Below are positions 27,161 through 35,658 of a stretch of DNA of 56,444 nucleotides, piece after piece; the stretch's first letter is position 1, and the number at the start of each line of letters is the position of its first letter. A program made the position numbers and the translations under genes. The notes under the pieces are model-generated. The model saw nothing but the letters and a program-made list of their open reading frames with translations. It did no database searches and was not told where the DNA came from. This DNA is from CAZSRX01 sp964609675 [NCBI: uncultured Bacteroidota bacterium] (GTDB lineage: Bacteria; CLD3; SB21). The stretch spans positions 1,749 to 58,192 of the forward strand of contig CAZSRX010000028.1 in NCBI GenBank assembly GCA_964609675.1, in the 5' to 3' direction.

Positions 27161-28207
27161 TTACCTTCGGTTCGGTTTATAACCGCGGCCGCTCTGCGAC
27201 CCGGAGGATGAAGAACCCGAACTGCGACCGGAGCCACCGCCCGAAGAACCGCTCGAAGTCCCGTAATCACGGCCTCCGTTGCTACCGCCGGAATTGTAAC
27301 CCCGTCCGGTGTTGTTCTGCTTTTGTTCCCGGCTCTTCGAACCGTTTTGTTCCCGTATCCTGTTCTGTTCTTTGGGTTTTACCTGTCTGACGGTTCCGGA
27401 TTTACCCTTGACTTGCCGTTTTGTGGTAGATTTGTTAACCGCTTTTTTGGACTGGTCACCGGCCCGGGCGTTTTCATTGTCCGATTGATACTTCCGTCGG
27501 GTATGGCTGTTCTTTCCTGCTTTGACCGCTTTGGAGCCGGTGCCTGTAGCTGTACCATCGGAACGATAGGTGCGGGAGGTATAGCCGGACCCAGATATAG
27601 CGCCGGCGGTACTCACGCGGCTTCTGTCGCCGAATCCGCTGCCTGAGCGTACACCGTACCCCCGCACGCCATAACTGCGGCGCGTATTGTAGGGGTAATC
27701 TCCGTCCCAGTAATACGGATAGTGATGGTGCCACCACCAACCGTAATGCGGCGGATAATATGTCGGATAACAGCAGTAGCCCCAGTAATAATAATTATAC
27801 CGGTAATAAGGGTCATACCAGTACGGATCCCAATATACGCCGGTGCCGATATATATGCCCCAGCTGTACCCCGGATAATACGACCATCCTCCGCCGTAAT
27901 ACCAAGGCGAGTAATAGGGATAATAATACCTGTTTATAACAACTGTCCCGGATTCTTTGACGTCTTCCTCTTTCTTTCCCTGTATGGTATCTTCGGCGAT
28001 GAAAGCTGTATCTTCAGGCGCTTCTTCCTCGTAAAGCGAATCGGATACGTCACTGGATTCATCTTCAGGAGCATTAAATTCTGAATAATAATCTGAAGTA
28101 CTTTTTAATACGGTATAGCAACCGGTGATAGGAGCGCTGATAAGAATGTATGCTAAAACCGCCATTCCCCACGAACAGCAGGCGGAAAGGAGTTTATTTA
28201 TATTCAT
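27161..28207 (-). CDS. Tyr/Trp-rich low-complexity lipoprotein, larger paralog
   Basis: A 348-residue lipoprotein. The signal peptide ends at lipobox ITGC followed by YTVL, matching its downstream paralog. After an acidic linker comes a striking region (about residues 90-170) of Tyr, Trp, Pro, Gly and His, with runs such as RYYYPYYSPWYYGGGW and WWWHHHYPYYW. A Lys/Arg/Gln region follows, then a Gly/Ser tail ending KPNRR. The lysine- and tyrosine-rich make-up could promote adhesion, phase separation or metal/heme contact; this is speculation. ATG at 28207 is used since AGGTGAG precedes it by a few bases; GTG at 28216 is the alternative. Confidence 0.78.
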   Translation of the reverse strand: MNINKLLSACCSWGMAVLAYILISAPITGCYTVLKSTSDYYSEFNAPEDESSDVSDSLYEEEAPEDTAFIAEDTIQGKKEEDVKESGTVVINRYYYPYYSPWYYGGGWSYYPGYSWGIYIGTGVYWDPYWYDPYYRYNYYYWGYCCYPTYYPPHYGWWWHHHYPYYWDGDYPYNTRRSYGVRGYGVRSGSGFGDRSRVSTAGAISGSGYTSRTYRSDGTATGTGSKAVKAGKNSHTRRKYQSDNENARAGDQSKKAVNKSTTKRQVKGKSGTVRQVKPKEQNRIREQNGSKSREQKQNNTGRGYNSGGSNGGRDYGTSSGSSGGGSGRSSGSSSSGSQSGRGYKPNRR

Positions 28208-28330
28208 ACCGCTCACCTTTCCTTTCTTTGAAAATCAAACTAATAATTAATCCGTTTATTAATGCTTTTTAACGCGTAACAGTAAACCCTTATTTCATAA
28301 ATTACTGTTTAACTCTTATCTGACACTAAA

Positions 28331-28359
28331 AATATACCCCATAAATCATGAAATGTCAA
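28331..28359 (-). promoter_or_regulatory. Strong sigma-70 promoter for the lipoprotein/porin operon, with inverted repeat
   Basis: On the minus strand TTGACA (28359-28354), a 17-base spacer and TATATT (28336-28331) form a near-consensus promoter. Transcription should start near 28324, leaving a leader of about 117 bases before the lipoprotein ATG. The -35 box is part of an inverted repeat, ATGTCAA (28353-28359) and TTGACAT (28378-28384), which could be an operator. The whole 28208-28455 gap is AT-rich and otherwise empty. Confidence 0.75.
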
Positions 28360-28455
28360 CATATTTGTTTATAAATTTTGACATCTGTGTTTATACCACA
28401 ACCATATAATACTTTATCACTAAAGTTTTCTTTTATTACTTAGACGATTTAAAGG

Positions 28456-29259
28456 TTAAAAGGTATTAATAAAAGATAAACGCAACTCCCTGGAGTACTT
28501 TCCGAAATCACTGGAGTTATTTAGAATATCCTTTAAAAGGAACTCAACCATTACTTTGTTATTAAAATTCAGTTTTGCTCCGGCGTTCAGGTAACCGCGC
28601 TGACGGCCGACAATTTTTTTGTTATCATTGAATGCGATGCCGTATTCGGAGACAACCGACAATTCCGGATTGATGCTTTTATCAACGCCGATAAAGAGAG
28701 ACGGCTCGTCATCTTTATCTTTCTTTTCCGTTACCGCCCAGTTGATGCCGCCATGAAAGCCGATCGTGCCGAGGAATGAATAATTCTTGCTGGCCACGGC
28801 AAAAAGGCCCAGCGATTTCTGGGCGTAGCGGTCAACCCGTTTTACGGAAGTATCCACCGGCAGACGTTTATAGAAGTGTCCGTAACCCTGGGAACAGAAG
28901 CCGGCCACAATAGCCGGCATGGCGACTGATTCATCAATAAAACGGTAGCGGACATCCACGCCGGGCATCGGGTTGAAATTGATCTTGCCGGTGCCTATGA
29001 ATTTTTCGCCGCCGTAGGAAATGCCGATCATGAAGCGGTCGGTAATGCCTACGTTGATGTTGGTAAGGAGGCCGCCGTTGGCGAACGCCCGTAAGCCGAC
29101 CTCATACTGGCCTTTGCCGAGTACAGCCGCCGTCGGCACATCCACTAATTGTTTCTGAAGCTTGACGATGTTTACGGTTTCAGCGTTTTCCGAGTCCTGC
29201 GCGACAGCCGGCCAGACGGCTATCACCATGCCGATTAGAAATATCATGTAATTCTTCAC
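28456..29259 (-). CDS. Outer-membrane beta-barrel protein (YjbH-like)
   Basis: A 267-residue barrel protein with a signal peptide ending AVAQ. The mature part opens with KLQKQLVDVPTAAVLGKGQYEVGLR and DRFMIGISYGGE, which recalls small YjbH-type outer membrane proteins of Ignavibacteria-like bacteria; I cannot name a function. The remaining sequence alternates strands and ends in LSFINTF, with the C-terminal Phe needed for barrel assembly. I chose GTG at 29259 because GGAGG lies nine bases upstream; an ATG four codons later is too far from it. Last gene of a four- or five-gene envelope operon. Confidence 0.7.
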   Translation of the reverse strand: MKNYMIFLIGMVIAVWPAVAQDSENAETVNIVKLQKQLVDVPTAAVLGKGQYEVGLRAFANGGLLTNINVGITDRFMIGISYGGEKFIGTGKINFNPMPGVDVRYRFIDESVAMPAIVAGFCSQGYGHFYKRLPVDTSVKRVDRYAQKSLGLFAVASKNYSFLGTIGFHGGINWAVTEKKDKDDEPSLFIGVDKSINPELSVVSEYGIAFNDNKKIVGRQRGYLNAGAKLNFNNKVMVEFLLKDILNNSSDFGKYSRELRLSFINTF

Positions 29260-29331
29260 GTGGATCAACCTCCGTTTATGGTTATCATGAATCTGCCCCG
29301 CCGTAAACGGCGGGGCAGGAGTCATCGGATA

Positions 29332-30573
29332 TTACTTGCAGGGATTCGGATAATCCTGGTCGATCATCCAGGAATAGCGCGAATCGCCTTTGAGCTTGCC
29401 CAAAGCGCCCATATGGCAGTCGCCCTTGGTGGGGCCGTTCTGCCGGCAGGAAGCGGAGCGGATGCGGGCGTTTTTCTCGGTGTCGGGATACCCGGCGGCG
29501 ATATCGTAATATTTGGCGGCCACCAGAAACGCCTCCTTGGCGGGCATGTCCAGCGTGTTGCCGGATGCAGATTTGATGCCGTCTAATATCGTCTCACCGA
29601 TCAGATAGTAGGGCAGGCCGAATTTTCTCATGTTCGCCGCCTTCAGACACAGGTTCCATGCGCGTCCGAATTGTTTGGACTCAAGGGCAGAACGGGCATA
29701 ATCGCACGTCAGATCCGGATCATTGGCGTCTATGGTGTACGCATGCTCAAAAGCTTCCAGCGCTTCTTTTCGTTTCTGCAGGGCGTCATATGCTTTGCCG
29801 AGTTTCCACCAGGTTTGCTTGCCGGACGAATCGGTCTTCAGGATTTCCAGCGCCGTAGCGATGGCTTCATCATATTTTCCGATTTTAAGCAGTTCATCCA
29901 GTTTATCCCCGATGAAAAAATCTTTGCTGGCATTTGGAAAATGCCGGGTATATTCCTCGCATTTTTTGAACCAGTAATCCTTGCCGTATTGCTTGATGAC
30001 GAACGACTTAAAGCCGTCCAGCACATATTTCCATGTTTCCTCGTCGGCTGTGTCAACGGATAGGTATTCATTGTACACCGCCACCGCATCTTTGTATTTG
30101 GCCGCTTCAACCCACATGCCCGCGATGCGCTTGAGTTCTTCGTTGGATTTGGTCAGGTTGTAATATTGCCGGTAGTAGAATGCCGCTGAATCGTACTGTT
30201 TGAGTTCCTTATGATACATTTCCCCGATTTTATAGATATACTGGGATTCCTGGAATTCCGCATAACCGGCTTTGTAAACCATGACGGCGCTGTCGATGAT
30301 TTTCAATTTAAAGTAGCAATCAGCGAGCTTGTCATAAACCGTGGTAAATTTGCGTTCATCTTTGTTAGGGCGCAGGACTTTATCGCAGGAGGTTACGCCC
30401 CAGAAATACGGAATGGCATTGGCATATTCCTCGTTTTTCCAGTATTCAAAAGCCGTGCTCCAGGTCTTAATACATTCAAAATCAGGACCCTGCTGGTTTT
30501 GCGCGTACAGGGACGCGGACGCGTATAAAAATCCGGTCAGCGTCAACAAAGCTATCAGGCGTTGGGTATTCAT
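29332..30573 (-). CDS. Secreted TPR protein
   Basis: A 413-residue exported protein: signal peptide to about residue 24 (ASLYAQ), then tandem tetratricopeptide helices through residue ~320 (for example SAVMVYKAGYAEFQES, KDAVAVYNEYLSVD, KRKEALEAFEHAYTID). The C-terminal part has several Cys (CLKAA, CRQNG, GDCHMG, YPNPCK) that may form disulfides. It is probably a periplasmic or outer-membrane-associated scaffold for the barrel proteins on either side. No enzyme motif is visible. Confidence 0.75.
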   Translation of the reverse strand: MNTQRLIALLTLTGFLYASASLYAQNQQGPDFECIKTWSTAFEYWKNEEYANAIPYFWGVTSCDKVLRPNKDERKFTTVYDKLADCYFKLKIIDSAVMVYKAGYAEFQESQYIYKIGEMYHKELKQYDSAAFYYRQYYNLTKSNEELKRIAGMWVEAAKYKDAVAVYNEYLSVDTADEETWKYVLDGFKSFVIKQYGKDYWFKKCEEYTRHFPNASKDFFIGDKLDELLKIGKYDEAIATALEILKTDSSGKQTWWKLGKAYDALQKRKEALEAFEHAYTIDANDPDLTCDYARSALESKQFGRAWNLCLKAANMRKFGLPYYLIGETILDGIKSASGNTLDMPAKEAFLVAAKYYDIAAGYPDTEKNARIRSASCRQNGPTKGDCHMGALGKLKGDSRYSWMIDQDYPNPCK

Positions 30574-30600
30574 GAATATTCTCCTATATTGATTATGAGT

Positions 30601-31797
30601 TTATCTTTTCTTTCTGTTCTGGAACCATCGCTCGCCTCCGGATACCGTGAGGGTAAAACGAATGATGGTATCGCGCACTTTGTTGGAAGCTATTGAGCCG
30701 CGCGTACCGGCTTCCACGGCAAAGTCCAGCACGTGCATGGCCTTGTAGAACGGTATCCCGAGACCTGCCGTTACAAAATACTCGCTGGCATAATTACCCG
30801 AAGCATTCTTAACATAAAGGTTCTGCATATACATTCCTGCGCGGTAAAGGAATCTTTCGTGGGTTTTTGCCGAAAGGGACCGGGAAGGCTGTTTTTCGCC
30901 GCCAATGGATATCCGCATCGTACTCCGGTAGCCCGGATTTTTTTCTTCTATTCGAACATGGCTCCAGCCGGTATAAGTGACATCCATTCCGAGAAGATAA
31001 TCCTCATTAAGATTATAGGTACCGCCCAAACCGATTTCTGCCGGGTACTTAAGCTTTCTGTTTATTTGTAAACTGGTATCCACGTTTGCTCCATAACGTA
31101 TTAAGTTATCGTCATGGGATAAAGGAATTGCAAAAAACAGGCCGATAGTAAATGGTTGTTTTTCATAGATGGTGCCAAGAGCAATTCGTGGCCCGTGTAT
31201 ATTATTTTCACTCTTGTCATCCGTATCTATGAAGTTGTCCGAGTCCCAGTCAATAGACCACAAACGTTTGACTTTTCCCATGGTGTAGCGGCAGGCCAGT
31301 CCGGCAGTCCATGCAGGATTGATTTTATAAGCTGTTGTCAGATGGATTTCCTGCAGACCGCCGCTGCCGGAATATTGCTCTCTAAAGCTGTTATTGTCGA
31401 AAGTCTTTCCGGTCACCGAGAAGTCATACTGTATTCTGGAAATCCTGGAGATTCCGAACGCCAGGGCAACTCTTTTTCCGAGCGGCGTCCCAAACGCCAC
31501 ATGGGTGATGTTGACATTGTCGAAATATTTATTATCCCTGGCGGTGTTAGAATAAAGCCCTTCGTATGAAATACCGCTCTCAATTTTGAAATTGCTAATT
31601 CCCCATAGGGCCGCCGGATTATAGAGATTCATGGCGTTTCGGCTCGGGACGGCCAGTAAAACCTTTCCCATTCCAATGGAACGCGCGTTTACGGACGGCT
31701 GCATCAGGCCGAAACCGGCGCCGGAAAAGGATGACCCACCGGCGGTAAGCCATGAGGGGATTAAAAGAAACGTAAGCAGGATAAACAGTAAGCGCAT
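30601..31797 (-). CDS. PorV/FadL-like outer membrane beta-barrel protein
   Basis: A 398-residue barrel protein. The signal peptide precedes GGSSFSGAGFGLMQPSVNARSIGMGKVLLAVPSRNAMNLYNPAALWG, the N-terminal block seen in PorV/UPF0164 barrels. Strand-rich sequence follows with conserved GLACRYTMGKV and YLLGMDVTYTGWSHV, closing with a basic tail. It starts three bases before the next stop, so it is coexpressed with the lipoprotein upstream. It may be an outer membrane shuttle or a plain channel. It is distinct from the porin at 25131-26486. Confidence 0.75.
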   Translation of the reverse strand: MRLLFILLTFLLIPSWLTAGGSSFSGAGFGLMQPSVNARSIGMGKVLLAVPSRNAMNLYNPAALWGISNFKIESGISYEGLYSNTARDNKYFDNVNITHVAFGTPLGKRVALAFGISRISRIQYDFSVTGKTFDNNSFREQYSGSGGLQEIHLTTAYKINPAWTAGLACRYTMGKVKRLWSIDWDSDNFIDTDDKSENNIHGPRIALGTIYEKQPFTIGLFFAIPLSHDDNLIRYGANVDTSLQINRKLKYPAEIGLGGTYNLNEDYLLGMDVTYTGWSHVRIEEKNPGYRSTMRISIGGEKQPSRSLSAKTHERFLYRAGMYMQNLYVKNASGNYASEYFVTAGLGIPFYKAMHVLDFAVEAGTRGSIASNKVRDTIIRFTLTVSGGERWFQNRKKR

Positions 31798-31800
31798 AGT

Positions 31801-33150
31801 TTAATCTTCCGGCGGCAAAGTGTAATAAATGATGATTCGCGGCGAACGGTACTTATCCAGAGCATAATTATTATAAATCCGTAAGCGGTATAAACGGTCA
31901 TAGCCGCCTTTTAGTTCCCGCGCATTATAAATCTGCAGTCCGTAATTGGACGAAGGATTATTAACCCATTTCTGGAATTGGCGTGTGATGGTAAAACGTA
32001 GGGTATCATCGGCGGCGTTATCCGTTAACCAGCGCTGGGAAAGGTTGTCATAGGTAAGCCAGGAATAATCCTCACCGCTCACGGCGACATTGCCGGGCGT
32101 CCAGCCGGTGGTGTCGGTCGCGGTGCGCACGGTTTGGAGGCTGATGGAATCACCGGTTTGGCGGCGGTAGTCGCCGGTCGGATCGATATTCAAAACCAAA
32201 TCGGCCCGGCTGATGGTAGCGCCGTGCGGGATATTATTGGTATTAAACCGCAGAAGGGTATGATAGATGACGCCGCTGCCGACGTTTAATTCCGAAGCCG
32301 GGCGCGGGTTCCCATCACGGTATAAATAACCCTGCCGTCCGCCGTTATAACTGCCGTAACCGCTGAGTACAATCGGAAATACGGTAGCCGAGTCGTAAAA
32401 AATTTGTCCGGATTTGAGAACTTTTTGATATTCAAAAACAAGGCTTGGTGCGTAGGCCTTATCGGGCGTGGTGGCGCTGGCGGCTTGCGTAACGTTGGCG
32501 CCGTAAAACTGCGCAACAAAACCCGGATTGGCAGGAAAATCAATCAGGATGCCGTAGTTATGACGGGTCGTATCCGTGCGCGCGTACACCCATTGCTGGA
32601 CGGTATCCCGAGGTAAAGGGATCGTTTGCTGAACTTTGGAAGAATCGGTTGCCGTGACATTAAATTGCACGATCGGTACCGTCCCGTAATCGACGCCGGG
32701 CTGAAAGCGGTTCCAGCGCAGATCCGCGGATTCCCAGGCGCGCAGGACAGGATATACGGATGCCGTAAAGGACCCGGACCCGCCGTAGGCACCGGCGTAG
32801 GTCAGATTCAGCCGCGTCGTATTGGGTAGTACGATTACGCTTTCAGCATCGGCCGGGATATTGAAATAAAAAATAATCCGAAATTCATTGCCGTCAACCG
32901 CGCCCAGGTACAGGCGGTCCGTCAGGGAAGTGGGTACGGAATCCATAAACGAAACCGCGTTGGTCAGTTGGTCGGCAAACAGGGTATCCTTGCGGAACCG
33001 TCCTCCCAGCGCCTCCTGGTCAATACCTTCGATACCTATATCATCAATGGTTTCATCACAGGCCGCTAATATCAGAACCGATAAAAGCCAAATGATTTTG
33101 GAAGATAACCGCACGTATCCAGACGCTCGGAATTCTCTATTAGATTTCAT
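31801..33150 (-). CDS. Large lipoprotein with DNRLRE-like beta-sandwich repeats
   Basis: A 449-residue lipoprotein with lipobox LAAC (Cys near residue 31). The mature protein opens with an Asp/Glu/Ile-rich segment (DETIDDIGIEGID), then two beta-sandwich halves (about 60-240 and 250-440). Each contains a strand of the type RIIFYFNIP... or HTLLRFNTNNIPHGATISRADLVLNID, resembling DNRLRE/lectin-like modules. Function unknown; a surface carbohydrate-binding or adhesive role is possible. It sits 36 bases after the radical SAM gene. Confidence 0.7.
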   Translation of the reverse strand: MKSNREFRASGYVRLSSKIIWLLSVLILAACDETIDDIGIEGIDQEALGGRFRKDTLFADQLTNAVSFMDSVPTSLTDRLYLGAVDGNEFRIIFYFNIPADAESVIVLPNTTRLNLTYAGAYGGSGSFTASVYPVLRAWESADLRWNRFQPGVDYGTVPIVQFNVTATDSSKVQQTIPLPRDTVQQWVYARTDTTRHNYGILIDFPANPGFVAQFYGANVTQAASATTPDKAYAPSLVFEYQKVLKSGQIFYDSATVFPIVLSGYGSYNGGRQGYLYRDGNPRPASELNVGSGVIYHTLLRFNTNNIPHGATISRADLVLNIDPTGDYRRQTGDSISLQTVRTATDTTGWTPGNVAVSGEDYSWLTYDNLSQRWLTDNAADDTLRFTITRQFQKWVNNPSSNYGLQIYNARELKGGYDRLYRLRIYNNYALDKYRSPRIIIYYTLPPED

Positions 33151-33186
33151 ATACTATATTTATCCGTATTCATTAGGCGCGGTAAA

Positions 33187-34170
33187 TCAGAATTTAATAT
33201 TCAGACGATACCCGCAGAATTTACAATTTGAGCCGCGTAATCCCCCGAGATTGGACTGATAATCCCGGCGCTTGATCACCAGCCGTTTACAGCTGGGACA
33301 GAAGGTATCCATCACGCCGTCGATGTCGGTGTCCGTCAGGTAAATAAAATTCAGCTTTTGCGAGGCAATTTTATAAGCTTTTACCAGTGTTTCGTTGGGC
33401 GTCATGATACGATCGGTCATTTTATAATGCGGAAAAAACCGCTTGAAATGGACCGGAATGTCTTTGCTGATTGAGGCGACAAAATCGACGAATTCATGGA
33501 TTTCTTCCTCACTGTCGGTCAGGTCCTTGATCACCAGGTACGTCAGTTCCAGATGGGTTTCCTCATAGGCGATGCGAATCGAGCGGAGAACGACATCCAG
33601 CTGGCCGTCGATGTACTGGTCATACGTGGCCTGCCGCATGGACTTGACGCTGATATTAATGGCATCGACGTAAGAAATAATTTCGCGGAGAGGTTTTTCG
33701 TTGATATAGCCGTTGGAGACAAGGATGTTCTTCTGTCCGATGCCTTTGAGCTTTCGCGTGGAATCCATGAGATAATCGAACCAGATGAGCGGTTCGGTAA
33801 ACGTGTAGGCCACGCCGATGGAATGACTTTTCCCGGAATATTCCAGCAGGGTCTGCAGGGAGATTTCCTTGGTATCCTTGCGTTCCATGGTCAGCGCGTA
33901 GTTCTGGCAGAATTTACAGTACATGTTACAGCCGTTTGGCGCGATGGACAGCACATTGGAATTAGGATAATAATGAAAGAACGGTTTTTTTTCAATCGGA
34001 TCGTAGGTCGCGGTTACCAGGCGGCCGTAATTCACGGCAAACAGCTTGCCGTCGATGTTCCGGTAACCCCAGCAATCGCCTTCCTTGTCCGGGGCGATCC
34101 GGCAAAAACGCGGACACAATTCGCAAACCACATGATCGTTTTCTTTTTTATAAAATTTGGCTTCTACCAT
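33187..34170 (-). CDS. AmmeMemoRadiSam system radical SAM enzyme
   Basis: A 327-residue protein. The SAM cluster motif is CNMYCKFC (C81, C85, C88), embedded in SIAPNGCNMYCKFCQNYA as in this family (a relative of pyruvate-formate-lyase activating enzymes). Further Cys sets at the N-terminus (CELCPRFC, plus C33) and the C-terminus (CPSC, CKFCG) could bind metal or clusters. GVAYTFTEPLIW and DAINISVKSM are typical. Its partner MEMO-type protein is at 44413-45255. The reaction is unknown. I use ATG at 34170, preceded by TAAGG. Confidence 0.9.
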   Translation of the reverse strand: MVEAKFYKKENDHVVCELCPRFCRIAPDKEGDCWGYRNIDGKLFAVNYGRLVTATYDPIEKKPFFHYYPNSNVLSIAPNGCNMYCKFCQNYALTMERKDTKEISLQTLLEYSGKSHSIGVAYTFTEPLIWFDYLMDSTRKLKGIGQKNILVSNGYINEKPLREIISYVDAINISVKSMRQATYDQYIDGQLDVVLRSIRIAYEETHLELTYLVIKDLTDSEEEIHEFVDFVASISKDIPVHFKRFFPHYKMTDRIMTPNETLVKAYKIASQKLNFIYLTDTDIDGVMDTFCPSCKRLVIKRRDYQSNLGGLRGSNCKFCGYRLNIKF

Positions 34171-34216
34171 GGCGTACCTTATCAATGGCGGAACAGTTAG
34201 AAATACACTAACTCAA

Positions 34217-34245
34217 AATATATTGAGATAATTTTATAAATGCAA
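34217..34245 (-). promoter_or_regulatory. Sigma-70-like promoter for the radical SAM gene
   Basis: Minus-strand TTGCAT (34245-34240) and TATATT (34222-34217) are 17 bases apart. The -10 overlaps an imperfect palindrome CTCAAAATATATTGAG (34213-34226) that might bind a regulator. Confidence 0.5.
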
Positions 34246-34326
34246 ACTCAAAATGCAGTATCCATTAGAAAAAAAACGCTGTTAAACGGATGAAACCCTA
34301 TCTGTCCAAAAACAGCAAGGAAGGAA

Positions 34327-35658
34327 TTATCGCAGCGAATAATTCAGCCTTGCGTATAATGATAAGCGGGAATCATCCGTATTACCGATTTCTCCGGTTA
34401 CAGAAAGGGTTGCATATACGCTGTGTGATATTTTCGTACCCAGATCGGCTGAAATCAACGACAGTTTCCGGATAGAAGAGGTGGTTTCACGCGAGCGATT
34501 GTTAATATTGATTTGATAAATCCAACGGTACGAATTGATATAATAGGATAACGTCAGGTCCCATTTGCCTTTTATGAAGGATGAATTAAGATATCCACCG
34601 GTTTTAATATTCTGCAGCCAGTGATTTCTGGTATAACCGCCTTCCACGCCAAGTTGGAACCGGTAAAAAAAATAATTTCTGTAGACAGCCTGCACATTTC
34701 CGTATGAGAGGTCATCATAACCGAAACGTTTTTTGACCGAAGGCATAATATCCAATGAACCGATAGAAGACAAATAAAACACCTGCCAACCGGCCGTCAG
34801 GGATACGTCTTTTTCATTGGTCTGATAAAAATATTTATCCGGCGTGGCGACGGTATCCGAGAGCGTGCTGAACCTTGTGTATCGGTTCAGGTATTCGAAA
34901 TTCAGCCGGACATACCATTTCCGGCTGAAGCGGTAATACAGATTGGTATAGGAATAACCGATAAGATGCCGGTTGAGCATATACATGGTTTTATGGTAGA
35001 TGCGCACCTGCGTCAGCGGTTTCGCTTCGCCATACAGGAAGGCTTTACGGGATTCGTGGTTTACATATTTTTCAGTCGTAAAACCCGCACCGATCCCCAG
35101 GAATGTTTTTTTAAAGAACAGGCTTGCGCCGGTATTATATCCGGAGCCGGTTAATTTATTCTCATAATAATCGTTAATGGTTCCGCCGAAAGCGGATAAC
35201 TGGAAAGACCGGTATAGCGTTATATTTTCCAGAGAGGCGCCGTTGACCGGATAGGCGTCGATAACTGTCATATAGGGAATAACCCGTCCCAGTTTAAATT
35301 GCCCGGAACCCTGACCATAGGAAGCATACAACTGACGGATGATATAACGATTCCGGAAATGTCCGTCCTGTATCGGCTCAGGAGCCGTAAAGGCGGTTTT
35401 TTGGTAGGCATCCAATTTAATTTGATAACGGATGCGGTTTCGGGTGCTGTCATAAAACCGATAATTCAGATTCACGTAGTTGGTTACTGAATTCAGTTCC
35501 GGAGCGACAGACAAAGGCCGGGTGTAATAGTTCCAGCCAACCGATATGCGTCCCACAAGGCGTTTAGGGGTTACCGGCATTAGAGTATCCTGTCCGAAAG
35601 CCCGGACAGTAAGCACAAACAGCATGGCCAGAAGGCTACCGCGCATGATGAAATTCAC
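34327..35658 (-). CDS. Outer membrane beta-barrel, candidate porin of the multiheme cytochrome conduit
   Basis: A 443-residue exported barrel protein: signal peptide ending ...RAFGQ, then about 18-20 alternating strands rich in Tyr, Arg and Asn (for example NLNYRFYDSTRNRIRYQIKL, YSYTNLYYRFSRKWYVRLNFEYL), and a terminal LNYSLR. It has no CxxCH. Its ATG overlaps the stop of the 9-heme cytochrome gene (ATGA), so it is made together with the cytochromes. By analogy with MtrB/PioB-type porin-cytochrome conduits it could sheath a heme wire through the outer membrane, but sequence similarity to those is not apparent to me. It is the last gene of the operon. Confidence 0.7.
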   Translation of the reverse strand: MNFIMRGSLLAMLFVLTVRAFGQDTLMPVTPKRLVGRISVGWNYYTRPLSVAPELNSVTNYVNLNYRFYDSTRNRIRYQIKLDAYQKTAFTAPEPIQDGHFRNRYIIRQLYASYGQGSGQFKLGRVIPYMTVIDAYPVNGASLENITLYRSFQLSAFGGTINDYYENKLTGSGYNTGASLFFKKTFLGIGAGFTTEKYVNHESRKAFLYGEAKPLTQVRIYHKTMYMLNRHLIGYSYTNLYYRFSRKWYVRLNFEYLNRYTRFSTLSDTVATPDKYFYQTNEKDVSLTAGWQVFYLSSIGSLDIMPSVKKRFGYDDLSYGNVQAVYRNYFFYRFQLGVEGGYTRNHWLQNIKTGGYLNSSFIKGKWDLTLSYYINSYRWIYQININNRSRETTSSIRKLSLISADLGTKISHSVYATLSVTGEIGNTDDSRLSLYARLNYSLR

